Source: Clostridium sp. KNHs205 (GTDB taxonomy: Bacteria; Bacillota; Clostridia; Lachnospirales; Lachnospiraceae). From it: DNA of 64,000 bases. The stretch spans positions 724,001 through 788,000 of the forward strand of contig NZ_JNLE01000003.1 in NCBI RefSeq assembly GCF_000702945.1. Direction: 5' to 3'. The position numbers were made by a program, and so were the translations under genes. The notes below the pieces were generated by a model. The model searched no databases. It worked only from the letters and a program-made list of their open reading frames with translations, and was not told where the DNA came from. Shown here in pieces: positions 19,364-27,503 of the stretch (positions within the stretch are counted from its first letter, which is position 1; every line of letters starts with the position of its first letter).

Positions 19364-19954
19364 ATGAGAAAGAAGTTTAGTTATATCATTGTCAGCGGTA
19401 TTTTATGCTGCAGTTTATTTTTCAGTACACAGGCAGTTACAGCCAAAACAGCTGATACGAAGGAAAAGGCGTTAAAAGCCTATGAAGAGCTCCTGGTAAA
19501 GGACCCCTATGCAGATGACATGGAGGGAGGATTCTCCGCAGAAACCTTCAGCGTTAAGGATATAACAGGAGATGACCTTCCGGAACTCATTATAAACGGT
19601 GATGCTCCTCAAATCTTTACCTACAAAGATGGTGAGGTTAGATGGATTTACAATTCCTGGGTTTTAAGCACTATGTATTATTCCGAGAAGACAAATAATG
19701 TAATGAACTATTACTCCTGGAATGGAGAAAGTAGCTACAGTATTTATAAATACGATAAAAAGACCGGTGAGTATTCATCCATAATCAGCCTTACCAGCAA
19801 AAACAAAAAATACTATACATATAAAGATGGTAAAGAAGTAAAGATTACAAAAAAAGAGTTTGACAGCTATATTAAAAAATATATGCCTAAAAAAGAAGAG
19901 CTAAAGACTCCTAATAAGAATACTGATAAAAACAGAAGCAAGTATTTAAAATAA
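19364..19954 (+). CDS. Secreted protein of unknown function, 196 aa
   Basis: The N-terminus MRKKFSYIIVSGILCC is a signal peptide (positive residues, then about 16 hydrophobic residues), probably cut near the end of STQAVTAKTA. The mature part is acidic, with DITGDDLPELIINGD resembling the repeated VTGDGxPELI motif of exported proteins that carry EF-hand or FG-GAP-like loops. The C-terminus is rich in lysine. The start at 19364 is preferred over an ATG 27 bases upstream because the signal peptide begins there; the ribosome binding site is weak in both cases. No neighbour suggests a role. Function unknown. Confidence 0.75.
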   Translation: MRKKFSYIIVSGILCCSLFFSTQAVTAKTADTKEKALKAYEELLVKDPYADDMEGGFSAETFSVKDITGDDLPELIINGDAPQIFTYKDGEVRWIYNSWVLSTMYYSEKTNNVMNYYSWNGESSYSIYKYDKKTGEYSSIISLTSKNKKYYTYKDGKEVKITKKEFDSYIKKYMPKKEELKTPNKNTDKNRSKYLK

Positions 19955-20020
19955 CGAAAGCTTTGTTAAGCTCTTTGAGATTAATTAAGATTACTACTAA
20001 TTACATAATAAGTAAATATG

Positions 20021-20111
20021 ATCCCTTACTACTTAATTAAGGATATACTTCTTGTATTAAACAGTTCGAATATAGACTGTCTGTTACAAAGGAGATTAAG
20101 TAGTAAGGGAT
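20021..20111. repeat. 17-bp perfect inverted repeat, 57-bp spacer
   Basis: ATCCCTTACTACTTAAT at 20021-20037 pairs with ATTAAGTAGTAAGGGAT at 20095-20111; an inner ACAGT..ACTGT stem lies in the spacer. It may terminate the upstream gene or be a small non-autonomous repeat. The rest of 19955-20363 holds nothing recognised. Confidence 0.8.
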
Positions 20112-20363
20112 TATTTTAAGGGATTACAAGATAACATAATCCAGAGCGGCTCTCCTCCTCTCTCCATAACTTACCGGAGCCGTAACATATAGCGAATTTA
20201 AGAAAAAAGATAATTTTAAGAAGATAATAAGTTAAGTAATTTTTTCTTTTTAGATTAGGATATACTATCTTTAATCCCTGAGAACCAGATAAAGAAAAAT
20301 AAAATGCACTAAATATGCACTATAAAATCACATATAAATATGCAATAAAAGTGAACTAACTTC

Positions 20364-20391
20364 TTGTATTTGCTCAAAACTATGTTATAAT
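20364..20391 (+). promoter_or_regulatory. Promoter of epimerase gene
   Basis: TTGTAT, 16 bp, TATAAT, ending 24 bp before the start codon. Upstream at about 20304-20350 the motif AAATATGCA occurs twice, with TGCACT also repeated, which may be operator half-sites. Confidence 0.6.
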
Positions 20392-20415
20392 AACCATGAA
20401 AGCGAAGGTAAAAAT

Positions 20416-21609
20416 TTGAAAGGACGTGAAGATACAGTGTTTATTAATGAAGTTAAAGAGAATCTAACACAGCAGATAATTCCCTTCTGGAAGAGTTTTA
20501 AGGATGAAAAATTCGGGGGCTATTACGGATTTTACGATTTTGACTTAAATTTGCACAAAGAAGCAATAAAAGGTGTAATATTAAACAGCAGAATATTATG
20601 GTTTTTCACTAATGCATATACCACAATAGGAGATAAAGAGTGCTTAGAGCATGCAAAACATGCATATGAATTTCTGAAAGACCATTGCCTGGACAAGGAA
20701 TACGGCGGTGTATACTGGTCACTTACCTATGACGGCAAGCCAGAGGATTCCATAAAGCATACCTATAATCAGGCTTTTGCTATCTATGCCCTGTCTTCTT
20801 ACTATGGAGCCACTGGTGACAAAGAGGCTCTTAGCATCGCGTATGACTTATACAAACTTATTGAAAACAAATGCAAGGACTCTGTTGGATATCTGGAAGC
20901 CTTCGACAGAACCTTCCAGCCTGTAGATAATGAGAAATTATCTGAGAACGGACTGTTAGCCAGCAAGACTATGAATACCCTGCTTCATGTATTTGAAGCA
21001 TATACAGAACTTTACCGTGTGGATAAAAATCCCCAGGTAGGTGAGGATTTAAAATGGATGATGGATCAGTTTGCGGATGCGCTTTACAATAAAGAGAGCA
21101 GGATTTTAGAGGTATTCTTTGATGAGAACATGAAGTCTATTTCGGATCTTAACTCTTATGGACATGATATAGAAGCTTCCTGGCTGATTGACAGAGGCTG
21201 TGAAGTTCTTGGAGATGAAGCGTATACAAAGAAAATGTTTGCTGTAACCGAAGCCTTAAGACAGCACATATTAGAGGTAGGATATGACGGTTTCTCTTTG
21301 AATAATGAGGATTTTAAAGGTGAGATAGATACAACCAAGATCTGGTGGGTACAGGCAGAGGCACTCCTTGGCTTTATCAACGGCTATCAGCTTACACCTG
21401 AAAGAGAAGATTACTTAAGTGCTGGAAAGACTATCTGGAATTTCATCAAAGAGTATATTATCGATAAGAGAGAAGGCTCTGAATGGTTCTATGACCTTGA
21501 TAAAGATGGACATCCTGTTAGCAGGAAGGAAATCGTCGGACCTTGGAAATGCCCTTATCACAACGGAAGAATGTGCTTTGAAGTTATTAAGAGAGGCATT
21601 GACTGGTAA
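20416..21609 (+). CDS. AGE-family cellobiose/mannobiose 2-epimerase, 397 aa
   Basis: Expected to convert beta-1,4-mannobiose to mannosyl-glucose (or cellobiose to glucosyl-mannose) in the cytoplasm. It has an (alpha/alpha)6-barrel pattern with ILPFW-like IIPFWKSF near the N-terminus, SIKHTYNQAFAIYALSSYY (about residues 114-132), DIEASWLIDRG (about 250-260) and WWVQAEALLGF (about 313-323), which carry the family's catalytic histidines and tryptophans. The GH130 phosphorylase next door uses the epimerase product, which supports the assignment. The start is a TTG at 20416 preceded by GAAGG; a GTG at 20437 is the alternative. The two genes are separated by 291 bp of repeats. Confidence 0.9.
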   Translation: MKGREDTVFINEVKENLTQQIIPFWKSFKDEKFGGYYGFYDFDLNLHKEAIKGVILNSRILWFFTNAYTTIGDKECLEHAKHAYEFLKDHCLDKEYGGVYWSLTYDGKPEDSIKHTYNQAFAIYALSSYYGATGDKEALSIAYDLYKLIENKCKDSVGYLEAFDRTFQPVDNEKLSENGLLASKTMNTLLHVFEAYTELYRVDKNPQVGEDLKWMMDQFADALYNKESRILEVFFDENMKSISDLNSYGHDIEASWLIDRGCEVLGDEAYTKKMFAVTEALRQHILEVGYDGFSLNNEDFKGEIDTTKIWWVQAEALLGFINGYQLTPEREDYLSAGKTIWNFIKEYIIDKREGSEWFYDLDKDGHPVSRKEIVGPWKCPYHNGRMCFEVIKRGIDW

Positions 21610-21656
21610 GAAGCGACCATTGATAGGAAGAAAAATAATAAAAAGAAATATTTTTT

Positions 21657-21836
21657 AAATCAAGTTTAAGAAGCAGTAACGTAAAAGAAGAAATCAAGTT
21701 TAAGAAGAAGTAATGTAAAAAAGAATCATATTTAAGAAGAAATAATATAAAGAAGAAATCGTGTTTAGGAAGTATTAAGTAAAAATGTGTTCGATGTAAT
21801 AATGAAATCATGCTTAAAAAGAAATAATATAAAAAG
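21657..21836 (+). repeat. Five degenerate tandem repeats of about 33 bp between epimerase and GH130 genes
   Basis: Units begin at about 21657, 21691, 21724, 21756 and 21804 and follow AAATCAAGTTTAAGAAG plus a TAATRTAAAARAAG tail. The first two are nearly identical and later ones diverge. They are purine-rich on the plus strand and have no start codon with a ribosome binding site. Confidence 0.85.
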
Positions 21837-21900
21837 ACTTTATGGTAAAAATACATTGAAAAGTTGAATGCAAAAGAAACAATCGAAAGGAAGGCAGAAA

Positions 21901-23064
21901 ATGCATCCCAATTATTACGTACAGTTAGAGAAATACAATAAGTTAGTTAATAAGAGTAATGAAGTAAGCCCTATCTTTAACGGTATCTATGACAGATATG
22001 TTAATCCCGTGCTTACCAATGAGCATATTCCCCTGTTCTGGAAATACGATTTAAACGAGGAGACGAATCCATATTTTATGGAACGTCTTGGTGTAAATGC
22101 GGTATTTAATTCCGGAGCGATTGAATTAAACGGAAAATATTATCTGGTTGCCAGAATTGAAGGAAATGACAGAAAATCCTTCTTTGGTGTAGCAGAAAGC
22201 GACAGTCCTACAGAAGGCTTTAAATTCTGGGATTATCCTATCCTTCTTCCTGATACCTGCAAGGAAGAGACCAATGTCTATGACATGAGGCTTACCAAAC
22301 ATGAAGACGGTTATATTTACGGTGTATTCTGCTCTGAAAGCAAGGACACTACAAGTTCTGATCTTTCCGCTGCCAAAGCAGAAGCCGGAATTGTAAGAAC
22401 CAAGGATTTAAAGACCTGGGAGAGACTTCCCAATTTAAAGACCTTAAGATCTCCTCAGCAGAGAAATGTAGTACTTCATCCTGAATTCATTAATGGAAAA
22501 TATGCTTTCTATACCAGACCTATGGATGATTTTATTAATACAGGTTCCGGCGGCGGTATTGGCTTCGGCTACTGTGATGATATTACCAATGCGGTAATCG
22601 ATGAAGAAATCATTACAAGTGAGAGAAAGTACCATACCATAACAGAAGCAAAAAACGGTGCAGGTGCAGTTCCTATTAAGACAGAAAAAGGCTGGCTTCA
22701 TATCGCACACGGCGTACGTAATACAGCAGCGGGACTTCGTTATGTTATCTACGTTTTTGCAACGGATTTAAAAGATCCTGCGAAAGTGATAGCAGAACCC
22801 TCCGGTTTCTTCATAGCTCCTTTAGGTGAAGAAAGAGTCGGTGATGTATCCAATGTAGCTTTTACAAACGGTGCCATTGCAAAAGATAACGGAGAAGTAT
22901 ATATCTATTACGCTTCTTCCGATACAAGGCTTCATGTAGCGGCAACAACTATTGACAAGCTATTGGATTATACTTTTAATACTCCTGTTGATCCTCTTCG
23001 TTCCGTGGACTGTGTGAAGCAGAGATGTGATTTTATTGCTAAGAATCTGGAATATTTAAAGTAA
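21901..23064 (+). CDS. GH130 4-O-beta-mannosyl-glucose phosphorylase, 387 aa
   Basis: Splits beta-1,4-mannosyl-glucose with phosphate into mannose 1-phosphate and glucose. The five-bladed propeller family is recognised from [35 protein letters not shown] and [17 protein letters not shown] near the N-terminus, with the family catalytic aspartate probably in [13 protein letters not shown] (about residues 120-132), then [17 protein letters not shown]. The pairing with a 2-epimerase is the known cytoplasmic beta-mannan route. The ATG at 21901 has GGAAGG seven bases upstream; an earlier in-frame ATG lacks this. A terminator follows. Confidence 0.92.
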   Translation: MHPNYYVQLEKYNKLVNKSNEVSPIFNGIYDRYVNPVLTNEHIPLFWKYDLNEETNPYFMERLGVNAVFNSGAIELNGKYYLVARIEGNDRKSFFGVAESDSPTEGFKFWDYPILLPDTCKEETNVYDMRLTKHEDGYIYGVFCSESKDTTSSDLSAAKAEAGIVRTKDLKTWERLPNLKTLRSPQQRNVVLHPEFINGKYAFYTRPMDDFINTGSGGGIGFGYCDDITNAVIDEEIITSERKYHTITEAKNGAGAVPIKTEKGWLHIAHGVRNTAAGLRYVIYVFATDLKDPAKVIAEPSGFFIAPLGEERVGDVSNVAFTNGAIAKDNGEVYIYYASSDTRLHVAATTIDKLLDYTFNTPVDPLRSVDCVKQRCDFIAKNLEYLK

Positions 23065-23068
23065 GCTT

Positions 23069-23108
23069 AAAGGCTGATTTTTCTGCGAAGATGAATCAGC
23101 CCTTTTCT
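23069..23108 (+). terminator. Terminator after GH130 gene
   Basis: AAAGGCTGATT pairs with AATCAGCCCTTTT. Confidence 0.8.
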
Positions 23109-23244
23109 GTATGCTTGTAGAAACTACTAATTTGGAAAGAGGTTATAATTGGTTTTATACTCTCTTGCTTTCGTATTTTAACAGAGCCTTATGACAGTAT
23201 CCTGCAGATAAAATACTTCAAGAGGATAGACGGTAAAATGCTGT

Positions 23245-23292
23245 ATACACGAAAAGAGGAAGGTCCAGGGGGAGCTTCCTCTTTTCGTGTAT
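23245..23292. terminator. Strong hairpin, probably a bidirectional terminator
   Basis: ATACACGAAAAGAGGAAG pairs with CTTCCTCTTTTCGTGTAT (18 bp, perfect) around an 11-base loop. It would stop minus-strand transcripts leaving the rubrerythrin remnant. Confidence 0.75.
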
Positions 23293-23358
23293 GTATTTAA
23301 TTTAGCATTAGTTAAATTATTATTGAATAAGGTCACGTATAATGAAAAGGAGTACTTC

Positions 23359-23418
23359 TTACTTTCCGAAATATCTTTCAAGTAAACCGGCAAATGCCTT
23401 ACCATGTCTGGCTTCAAC
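23359..23418 (-). pseudogene. C-terminal remnant of a rubrerythrin gene
   Basis: On the minus strand the last 19 codons read [19 protein letters not shown] and stop. The intact rubrerythrin at 26768-27310 ends [18 protein letters not shown]. Similarity stops abruptly upstream (beyond about 23420), so only the 3' tip of a second rubrerythrin copy remains. A terminator-like hairpin follows it, as expected for the end of a gene. Confidence 0.85.
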
Positions 23419-23475
23419 CAGGGACTCTAATTTATTATGTTGGGATTTCAAGGGATTGAACGGTCAGAGGTCTCA

Positions 23476-23502
23476 TTTCCCGCGTATTTCCCTTGAGTTT
23501 TT
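23476..23502 (+). repeat. Left copy of 27-bp direct repeat bounding an accessory island
   Basis: TTTCCCGCGTATTTCCC continues into TTGAGTTTTT and matches 26589-26615 at 24 of 27 bases. It lies ten bases beyond the stop of the AbiTii gene. Confidence 0.75.
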
Positions 23503-23511
23503 CTGGTTTTT

Positions 23512-24174
23512 TTACCTTGATTTAAAAGGATTTCTCTTTGCTTTTTGATTTGAATTTGTTGTACCCTGCTGTATTTGTGAATCAAATACTTCCCCGTAAA
23601 AATTACTTATATAATTCACAATTTGAGATTCGCTTTGAGCTTTGTTTTTTTCTTCAGTGGTAAATTGTAGCTCTTCGCCAAGAATTCCATTTTCTTCAAG
23701 AGTAATAGCCCAATCAAGTATTTTATTTTTTACTTGCTCTATTATATTGCTAAGTGAATTTTTTGAAATCATAAGTGAATATACAGTTTCAAAATCAGTC
23801 AATTTATTGAAATATGCAGTCATTTCCGCAGGAATAGAAATTGATAATTGTGAATGTCCCTCTGATAACAAGCTATTAAGACTTGGTATTGAATCCGGTA
23901 TTCTTCTTGTATTAAACATTGTTTCCAATTCATTATTAGGAGCAACAACTGGAATCCATCCATGATAAGGATTCCAAGCCTTCAATTCGCCTCTAATTTC
24001 TCTATAATCTGGGATATTACTACCATTTCTATATCCATTTAATTCATTATTTAACCATTCTTGAAAATCCTTTAAATCTAATTTTCTAGCAATAAGACTT
24101 GATTTTCTTAAAAGTGATAGTATATCAGCATCACTTTTTAAAGCCTCTTCTTGTAAATCTATAACAATAGCCAT
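23512..24174 (-). CDS. AbiTii-domain protein, 220 aa, C-terminal part short
   Basis: Recognised as the AbiTii domain, named from a phage abortive-infection system: LLRKSSLIARKLDLKDFQEW (residues 21-40), ELNGYRN, IPDYREIRGE and NPYHGWIPV. The molecular activity is unknown. The protein ends with SQIQQGTTNSNQ (199-210) plus a short basic tail. Related proteins, as I recall them, continue with a coiled coil and a hydrophobic tail; here the island border comes at this point, so the tail may have been lost. AGGAGG precedes the ATG. It lies 13 bp after the stop of the upstream partner gene, which carries the same motif, so the two form an operon. Confidence 0.8.
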   Translation of the reverse strand: MAIVIDLQEEALKSDADILSLLRKSSLIARKLDLKDFQEWLNNELNGYRNGSNIPDYREIRGELKAWNPYHGWIPVVAPNNELETMFNTRRIPDSIPSLNSLLSEGHSQLSISIPAEMTAYFNKLTDFETVYSLMISKNSLSNIIEQVKNKILDWAITLEENGILGEELQFTTEEKNKAQSESQIVNYISNFYGEVFDSQIQQGTTNSNQKAKRNPFKSR

Positions 24175-24187
24175 AATCCACTTCCTC

Positions 24188-25036
24188 CTACCAAATAGGT
24201 AATTGAGCTATCATAGTACAGATTCCAGTAGCTATAATATTTTCACCAACACCAATAGCTATATCCTTTAGAAGGCTCAATGCTTTCTTTATCTTCATTG
24301 GTTCTTCCTTTTTTTGGACCATTTGAATTGTATCAGATACAATCTCTTTAACCTGTTCTGCTTTTCCTGCAAATTCCTCTTGGAAACCAGTAGAGTTTGC
24401 TGCTCTTTGAATTTTGTTTAATACATCCATTACTTTATCATAATCAAAATTATTTTCAACTGTCATTGTTTGGCTTGAATTTATAGTGCCTTGTTGTATC
24501 TGTGAGCCTGTAATAGGAGCAGAAAAACTCAAAGTATTGTTAATAAAATTTCCCTTTTCCATATAATTCTCCAATCTAGATGCTGCATTACCAGCGTCTT
24601 GCAGTGTAACAAAATAATCTCTACCTTCGGAGTAAATTTTTTCTGCGACCTGAAAATCTGGATTTCCATAATCTTTCCATAAATGCTCATCTTTATAAGT
24701 CTTACCATATTCACGATTATATTCTCTGGATTTTCTTCCAATATTTCTAAGTAATATAACTTCTTTTTCAGTTATGCAATTATTCTCAATGGATTTTTTC
24801 ACTATGTTTAAATCATATAAAATTGTGTCAAAATAAGATATTGTTGTAAGTATAGTCATCTGAAAATCAAAAGGTATTTTGTCCCAAAATAGGCTAATAT
24901 CTAGCTTCTCTCTTTGGGTCAATATAAAAGCTTTTCTATCAGAAGTATAATCTATCCAGCCATTTATATCACCCAAAATATCCAATAAAGATTGTTCTTC
25001 ATATGATGTTGCTCCACCAATAATTCCTTGTGCCAT
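24188..25036 (-). CDS. Unknown protein sharing the SQIQQGT motif with AbiTii partner, 282 aa
   Basis: Not recognised over the first 170 residues, which look helical (DISLFWDKIPFDFQMTILTT, KEVILLRNIGRKSREYNREY). Residues 178-189 read SQIQQGTINSSQ, nearly identical to the end of the downstream AbiTii protein. After that come a predicted coiled coil (about 200-250) and a hydrophobic C-terminus, LLKDIAIGVGENIIATGICT, that could insert in a membrane. GAGGGGG precedes the ATG. First gene of a two-gene minus-strand operon. The layout, variable N-terminus plus motif plus hydrophobic tail, suggests a defence effector that pairs with the AbiTii protein; this is inference. Confidence 0.7.
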   Translation of the reverse strand: MAQGIIGGATSYEEQSLLDILGDINGWIDYTSDRKAFILTQREKLDISLFWDKIPFDFQMTILTTISYFDTILYDLNIVKKSIENNCITEKEVILLRNIGRKSREYNREYGKTYKDEHLWKDYGNPDFQVAEKIYSEGRDYFVTLQDAGNAASRLENYMEKGNFINNTLSFSAPITGSQIQQGTINSSQTMTVENNFDYDKVMDVLNKIQRAANSTGFQEEFAGKAEQVKEIVSDTIQMVQKKEEPMKIKKALSLLKDIAIGVGENIIATGICTMIAQLPIW

Positions 25037-25183
25037 ATTTCTATCCCCCTCTAAGTAATTACCTTATTATACCATAATATGCTAAAAAAGTCGCCTACTA
25101 ATTGTAAACGACTTTTTAGAAGGTATCTCACTTTAACACTTTAAAAATATTTAAAATTGTACGGAAGTTAATTGAGATATTTA

Positions 25184-25438
25184 TTATAAATGAGCCATTT
25201 GATACATATGATAAAACTTAACCTTATCTAATATTTTGTAAATTTTATAAATAACATCTTCATTAATACTGCACAATAAAAATTCTTTAGTCGGAATTGC
25301 ATCATAATACTGATGGCGCCAAATTGATAACAGAACTTTCTCAGAACTACTTAAGTTTTCTTCATAATCTGAATATTTAATATCTGTAATTAAATCCTGC
25401 TCTTCATCAATAGCCCAGTAATCTTCAAATAATAAGAG
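25184..25438 (-). pseudogene. C-terminal fragment of an unknown gene
   Basis: About 85 codons on the minus strand look genuinely coding (DYWAIDEEQDLITDIKYSDY, LSSSEKVLLSIWRHQYYDAI) and end with a stop at 25184. Upstream of about 25440 the frame becomes the antisense of a helix-turn-helix coding remnant. The fragment therefore lost its 5' end at that junction. I do not recognise the family. Confidence 0.5.
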
Positions 25439-25459
25439 TTTAGGGAATATTATATAAAT

Positions 25460-25657
25460 ATAGGACTGAAAGTTTCTTATTATAGAAAACGTAAAGGTTA
25501 TACTCAAGAACAGATGGCAGCTAAAATGGAAGTTGCAACCTCGTTTATAGGTCAAATAGAGGCACCAAACATTTACAAATCCATATCTCTTGACACGCTC
25601 TTTAGAATTGCTAGAATTCTAGAAGTGGAACCGTATAAATTTCTTATATTTGATTGA
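25460..25657 (+). pseudogene. XRE-family regulator lacking its start
   Basis: The plus-strand frame reads IGLKVSYYRKRKGYTQEQMA then SFIGQIEAPNIYKSISLDTL and VEPYKFLIFD, a complete Cro/CI-type helix-turn-helix (about 65 residues). There is no ATG, GTG or TTG at the front, and an in-frame TAA lies 24 bases before the first homologous codon. It is a 5'-truncated gene, fused at about 25440 to the minus-strand fragment. Confidence 0.75.
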
Positions 25658-25686
25658 TAGATTTTACAGAATACTTAGGAGATAAT

Positions 25687-26487
25687 ATGAATAAAAAATT
25701 ACAAGTTTTTATATCATCTACATATGTTGATTTACAAGAAGAAAGACAAAGTGCAGTACAAGCTATCCTAGATGCAGGTCATATTCCAGCTGGAATGGAA
25801 TTGTTCAGAGCGGGAAATAATTCACAATTAGAAGTGGTTAAGAAATGGATTGATGAATCAGATGTGTATATGTTAATTTTGGGCGGAAGGTATGGTAGTA
25901 TAGAACCTGTATCACAAAAAAGTTATACTCAATTAGAATATGAATATGCAATTTCTAAAGGGATACCTGTCTTTGCTGTTATTTTAAGCGAAAAATTATT
26001 ACATAAAAAGGCTGCTATGGATACAAGAGAGGAATACTTTGAGAAAATTAATTGTGAGAAATATTCAGAATTCAAAGAGTTGGTTTTATCAAAGATAGTG
26101 AGATTTATAGATAATATTAAAGATATTAACATAGCTGTATTATCAACATTAAATGATTTTGAAAAAAATTGTAATCTAAAGGGCTGGATTAAAGAAGAAA
26201 AAGAAGTAATAATTACTGATGTTTTACATAAATGTTATAAGTGCGGTAAAGAGGAAATTCTGCCAAGTTCAATAGATTATGAAGAGCAAAAAGGCTTTGA
26301 CTATTTAATAAAAATAAATCAATGGCATACAGTAGACGCAGGGGAGCCAGGTTATGGAAGTGTATTAGATACTTTCAATCTGAAATTTGAGTTATGCGAT
26401 GAGTGTCTTGAAAAATTTATTGATAGTTTTAAGTTTTCAAATATGATTTATGGGGAAAACTACTATGATAATGAAAATCAAACCTAA
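25687..26487 (+). CDS. DUF4062 protein with C-terminal cysteine pairs, 266 aa
   Basis: The N-terminal DUF4062 domain (about residues 1-100) opens KLQVFISSTYVDLQEERQSA and contains GMELFRAGN, ESDVYMLILGGRYGSI and YTQLEYEYAISKGIPVFAV. It is related in fold to TIR/nucleoside deoxyribosyltransferase-like domains and is often found in bacterial defence and signalling proteins. The last 95 residues contain CYKCGKEE and LCDECLEKF, two CxxC pairs likely to bind zinc. AGGAG lies seven bases before the ATG at 25687; an upstream start adds 11 residues without a ribosome binding site. It is part of the AbiTii island but on the opposite strand. Biochemical function unknown. Confidence 0.82.
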   Translation: MNKKLQVFISSTYVDLQEERQSAVQAILDAGHIPAGMELFRAGNNSQLEVVKKWIDESDVYMLILGGRYGSIEPVSQKSYTQLEYEYAISKGIPVFAVILSEKLLHKKAAMDTREEYFEKINCEKYSEFKELVLSKIVRFIDNIKDINIAVLSTLNDFEKNCNLKGWIKEEKEVIITDVLHKCYKCGKEEILPSSIDYEEQKGFDYLIKINQWHTVDAGEPGYGSVLDTFNLKFELCDECLEKFIDSFKFSNMIYGENYYDNENQT

Positions 26488-26535
26488 AAAAGCCAAACTC
26501 TTTTAAGTACAGTAAAATCAACGCTTCTAGCCATT

Positions 26536-26557
26536 CTCAAGGGAAATTTCCCTTGAG
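26536..26557. repeat. 22-bp perfect palindrome near right island border
   Basis: CTCAAGGGAAATTTCCCTTG plus AG. Its right half ATTTCCCTTGAG occurs also inside both 27-bp direct repeats, so the motif is present three times around the island. Confidence 0.85.
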
Positions 26558-26588
26558 TACCTCGTATTGGCTTATAAAACCGCTGTTA

Positions 26589-26615
26589 TTTCCCACGGAT
26601 TTCCCTTGAGATTTT
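26589..26615 (+). repeat. Right copy of 27-bp direct repeat bounding an accessory island
   Basis: TTTCCCACGGATTTCCC continues into TTGAGATTTT; 24 of 27 bases match 23476-23502. The enclosed segment is about 3.1 kb. Confidence 0.75.
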
Positions 26616-26644
26616 ATAATTGAGTATCAGCACCATTTCAACGT

Positions 26645-26687
26645 AAAAAGAAGATAGGCTCCTTGGGAGGGAACCTATCTCTTTTTT
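26645..26687 (+). terminator. Hairpin terminator between island and rubrerythrin
   Basis: AAGATAGG(C)TCC pairs with GGGAACCTATCT, followed by six T on the plus strand; an A-run on the other side may serve rubrerythrin. Confidence 0.7.
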
Positions 26688-26767
26688 GGGAACAATATAT
26701 AAGGGGGAAAGTGTATATAATGAGGGGTTAGATACACTTTAGATGTAAGCAAAATTAAATCTATGAA

Positions 26768-27310
26768 TTAACCAAAATATCTGTTAAGTAATCCCTGAAA
26801 TGCCTTGCCATGTCTTGCTTCGTCTCTTGCCATTTCATGAACAGTGTCATGAATAGCGTCAAGGTTAGCAGCCTTTGCACGTTTTGCAAGGTCAGTCTTT
26901 CCAGCAGTAGCGCCGTTCTCAGCATCTACTCTGAGCTCAAGATTTTTCTTGGTGCTGGGAGTAATAACTTCACCTAAAAGCTCTGCAAATTTTGCAGCAT
27001 GTTCAGCTTCTTCAAAAGCAGCCTTTTCATAATATAAACCGATTTCAGGATATCCTTCTCTATGTGCTACTCTGGCCATTGCTAAGTACATACCTACTTC
27101 GGTACATTCACCTGTGAAATTAGCTCTTAAATCTTTTAAGATATCTTCGCTTACACCCTGTGCTACGCCAACAACGTGCTCAGCAGCCCAAGTCATATCT
27201 CCGCTCTGCTCTGTAAATTTAGCAGAAGGTGCCTTACATACTGGACATTGCTCCGGTGCTGAATCTCCTTCATGAACATAACCACAAACCTGACAGACAA
27301 ATTTCTTCAT
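26768..27310 (-). CDS. Reverse-type rubrerythrin (peroxide reductase), 180 aa
   Basis: Reduces hydrogen peroxide (and possibly oxygen) in anaerobes, taking electrons from NADH through a reductase. The rubredoxin-type iron site comes first ([13 protein letters not shown] and QCPVCKAP, residues 4-26), then the ferritin-like di-iron domain with [20 protein letters not shown] and EEAEHAAKF and the final DEARHGKAF. The rubredoxin-first order defines the reverse type. AGGAG precedes the ATG. A 7-1-7 inverted repeat at 27344-27358, 34 bp upstream, resembles a PerR box and matches one in front of the PerR/Fur gene at 31748, suggesting peroxide control. A terminal fragment of a second copy lies 3.3 kb downstream. 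Confidence 0.95.
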   Translation of the reverse strand: MKKFVCQVCGYVHEGDSAPEQCPVCKAPSAKFTEQSGDMTWAAEHVVGVAQGVSEDILKDLRANFTGECTEVGMYLAMARVAHREGYPEIGLYYEKAAFEEAEHAAKFAELLGEVITPSTKKNLELRVDAENGATAGKTDLAKRAKAANLDAIHDTVHEMARDEARHGKAFQGLLNRYFG

Positions 27311-27343
27311 TGTATTAATCTCCTTTGATATTTATTAATATAG

Positions 27344-27358
27344 TAACAATTACTGTTA
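27344..27358. promoter_or_regulatory. Candidate PerR box before rubrerythrin
   Basis: TAACAATTACTGTTA is a 7-1-7 inverted repeat with one mismatch. The first half-site TAACAAT is the same as in the element before the Fur-family gene (32160-32174). Confidence 0.5.
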
Positions 27359-27503
27359 TTATGTTATTATAATATCTTATAGAAGTCAACCCTTTTTTAT
27401 AAAAAATTATCATTAATCCTGAAATATTCATGGCGATAAAAAAACAATAGGTTTCATCACCAAAAGTTACTTTTAACGATTTTATAGATATTTTCCCTAT
27501 CAA

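Noticed and set aside
21587..21856. Hydrophobic minus-strand frame between epimerase and GH130
   Set aside because: It is produced by the A-rich tandem repeat; the Phe/Leu/Tyr-rich sequence follows the repeat period.
25184..25555. A full 123-residue gene on the minus strand
   Set aside because: The first 40 residues are the antisense of the XRE remnant; only the C-terminal part looks coding.
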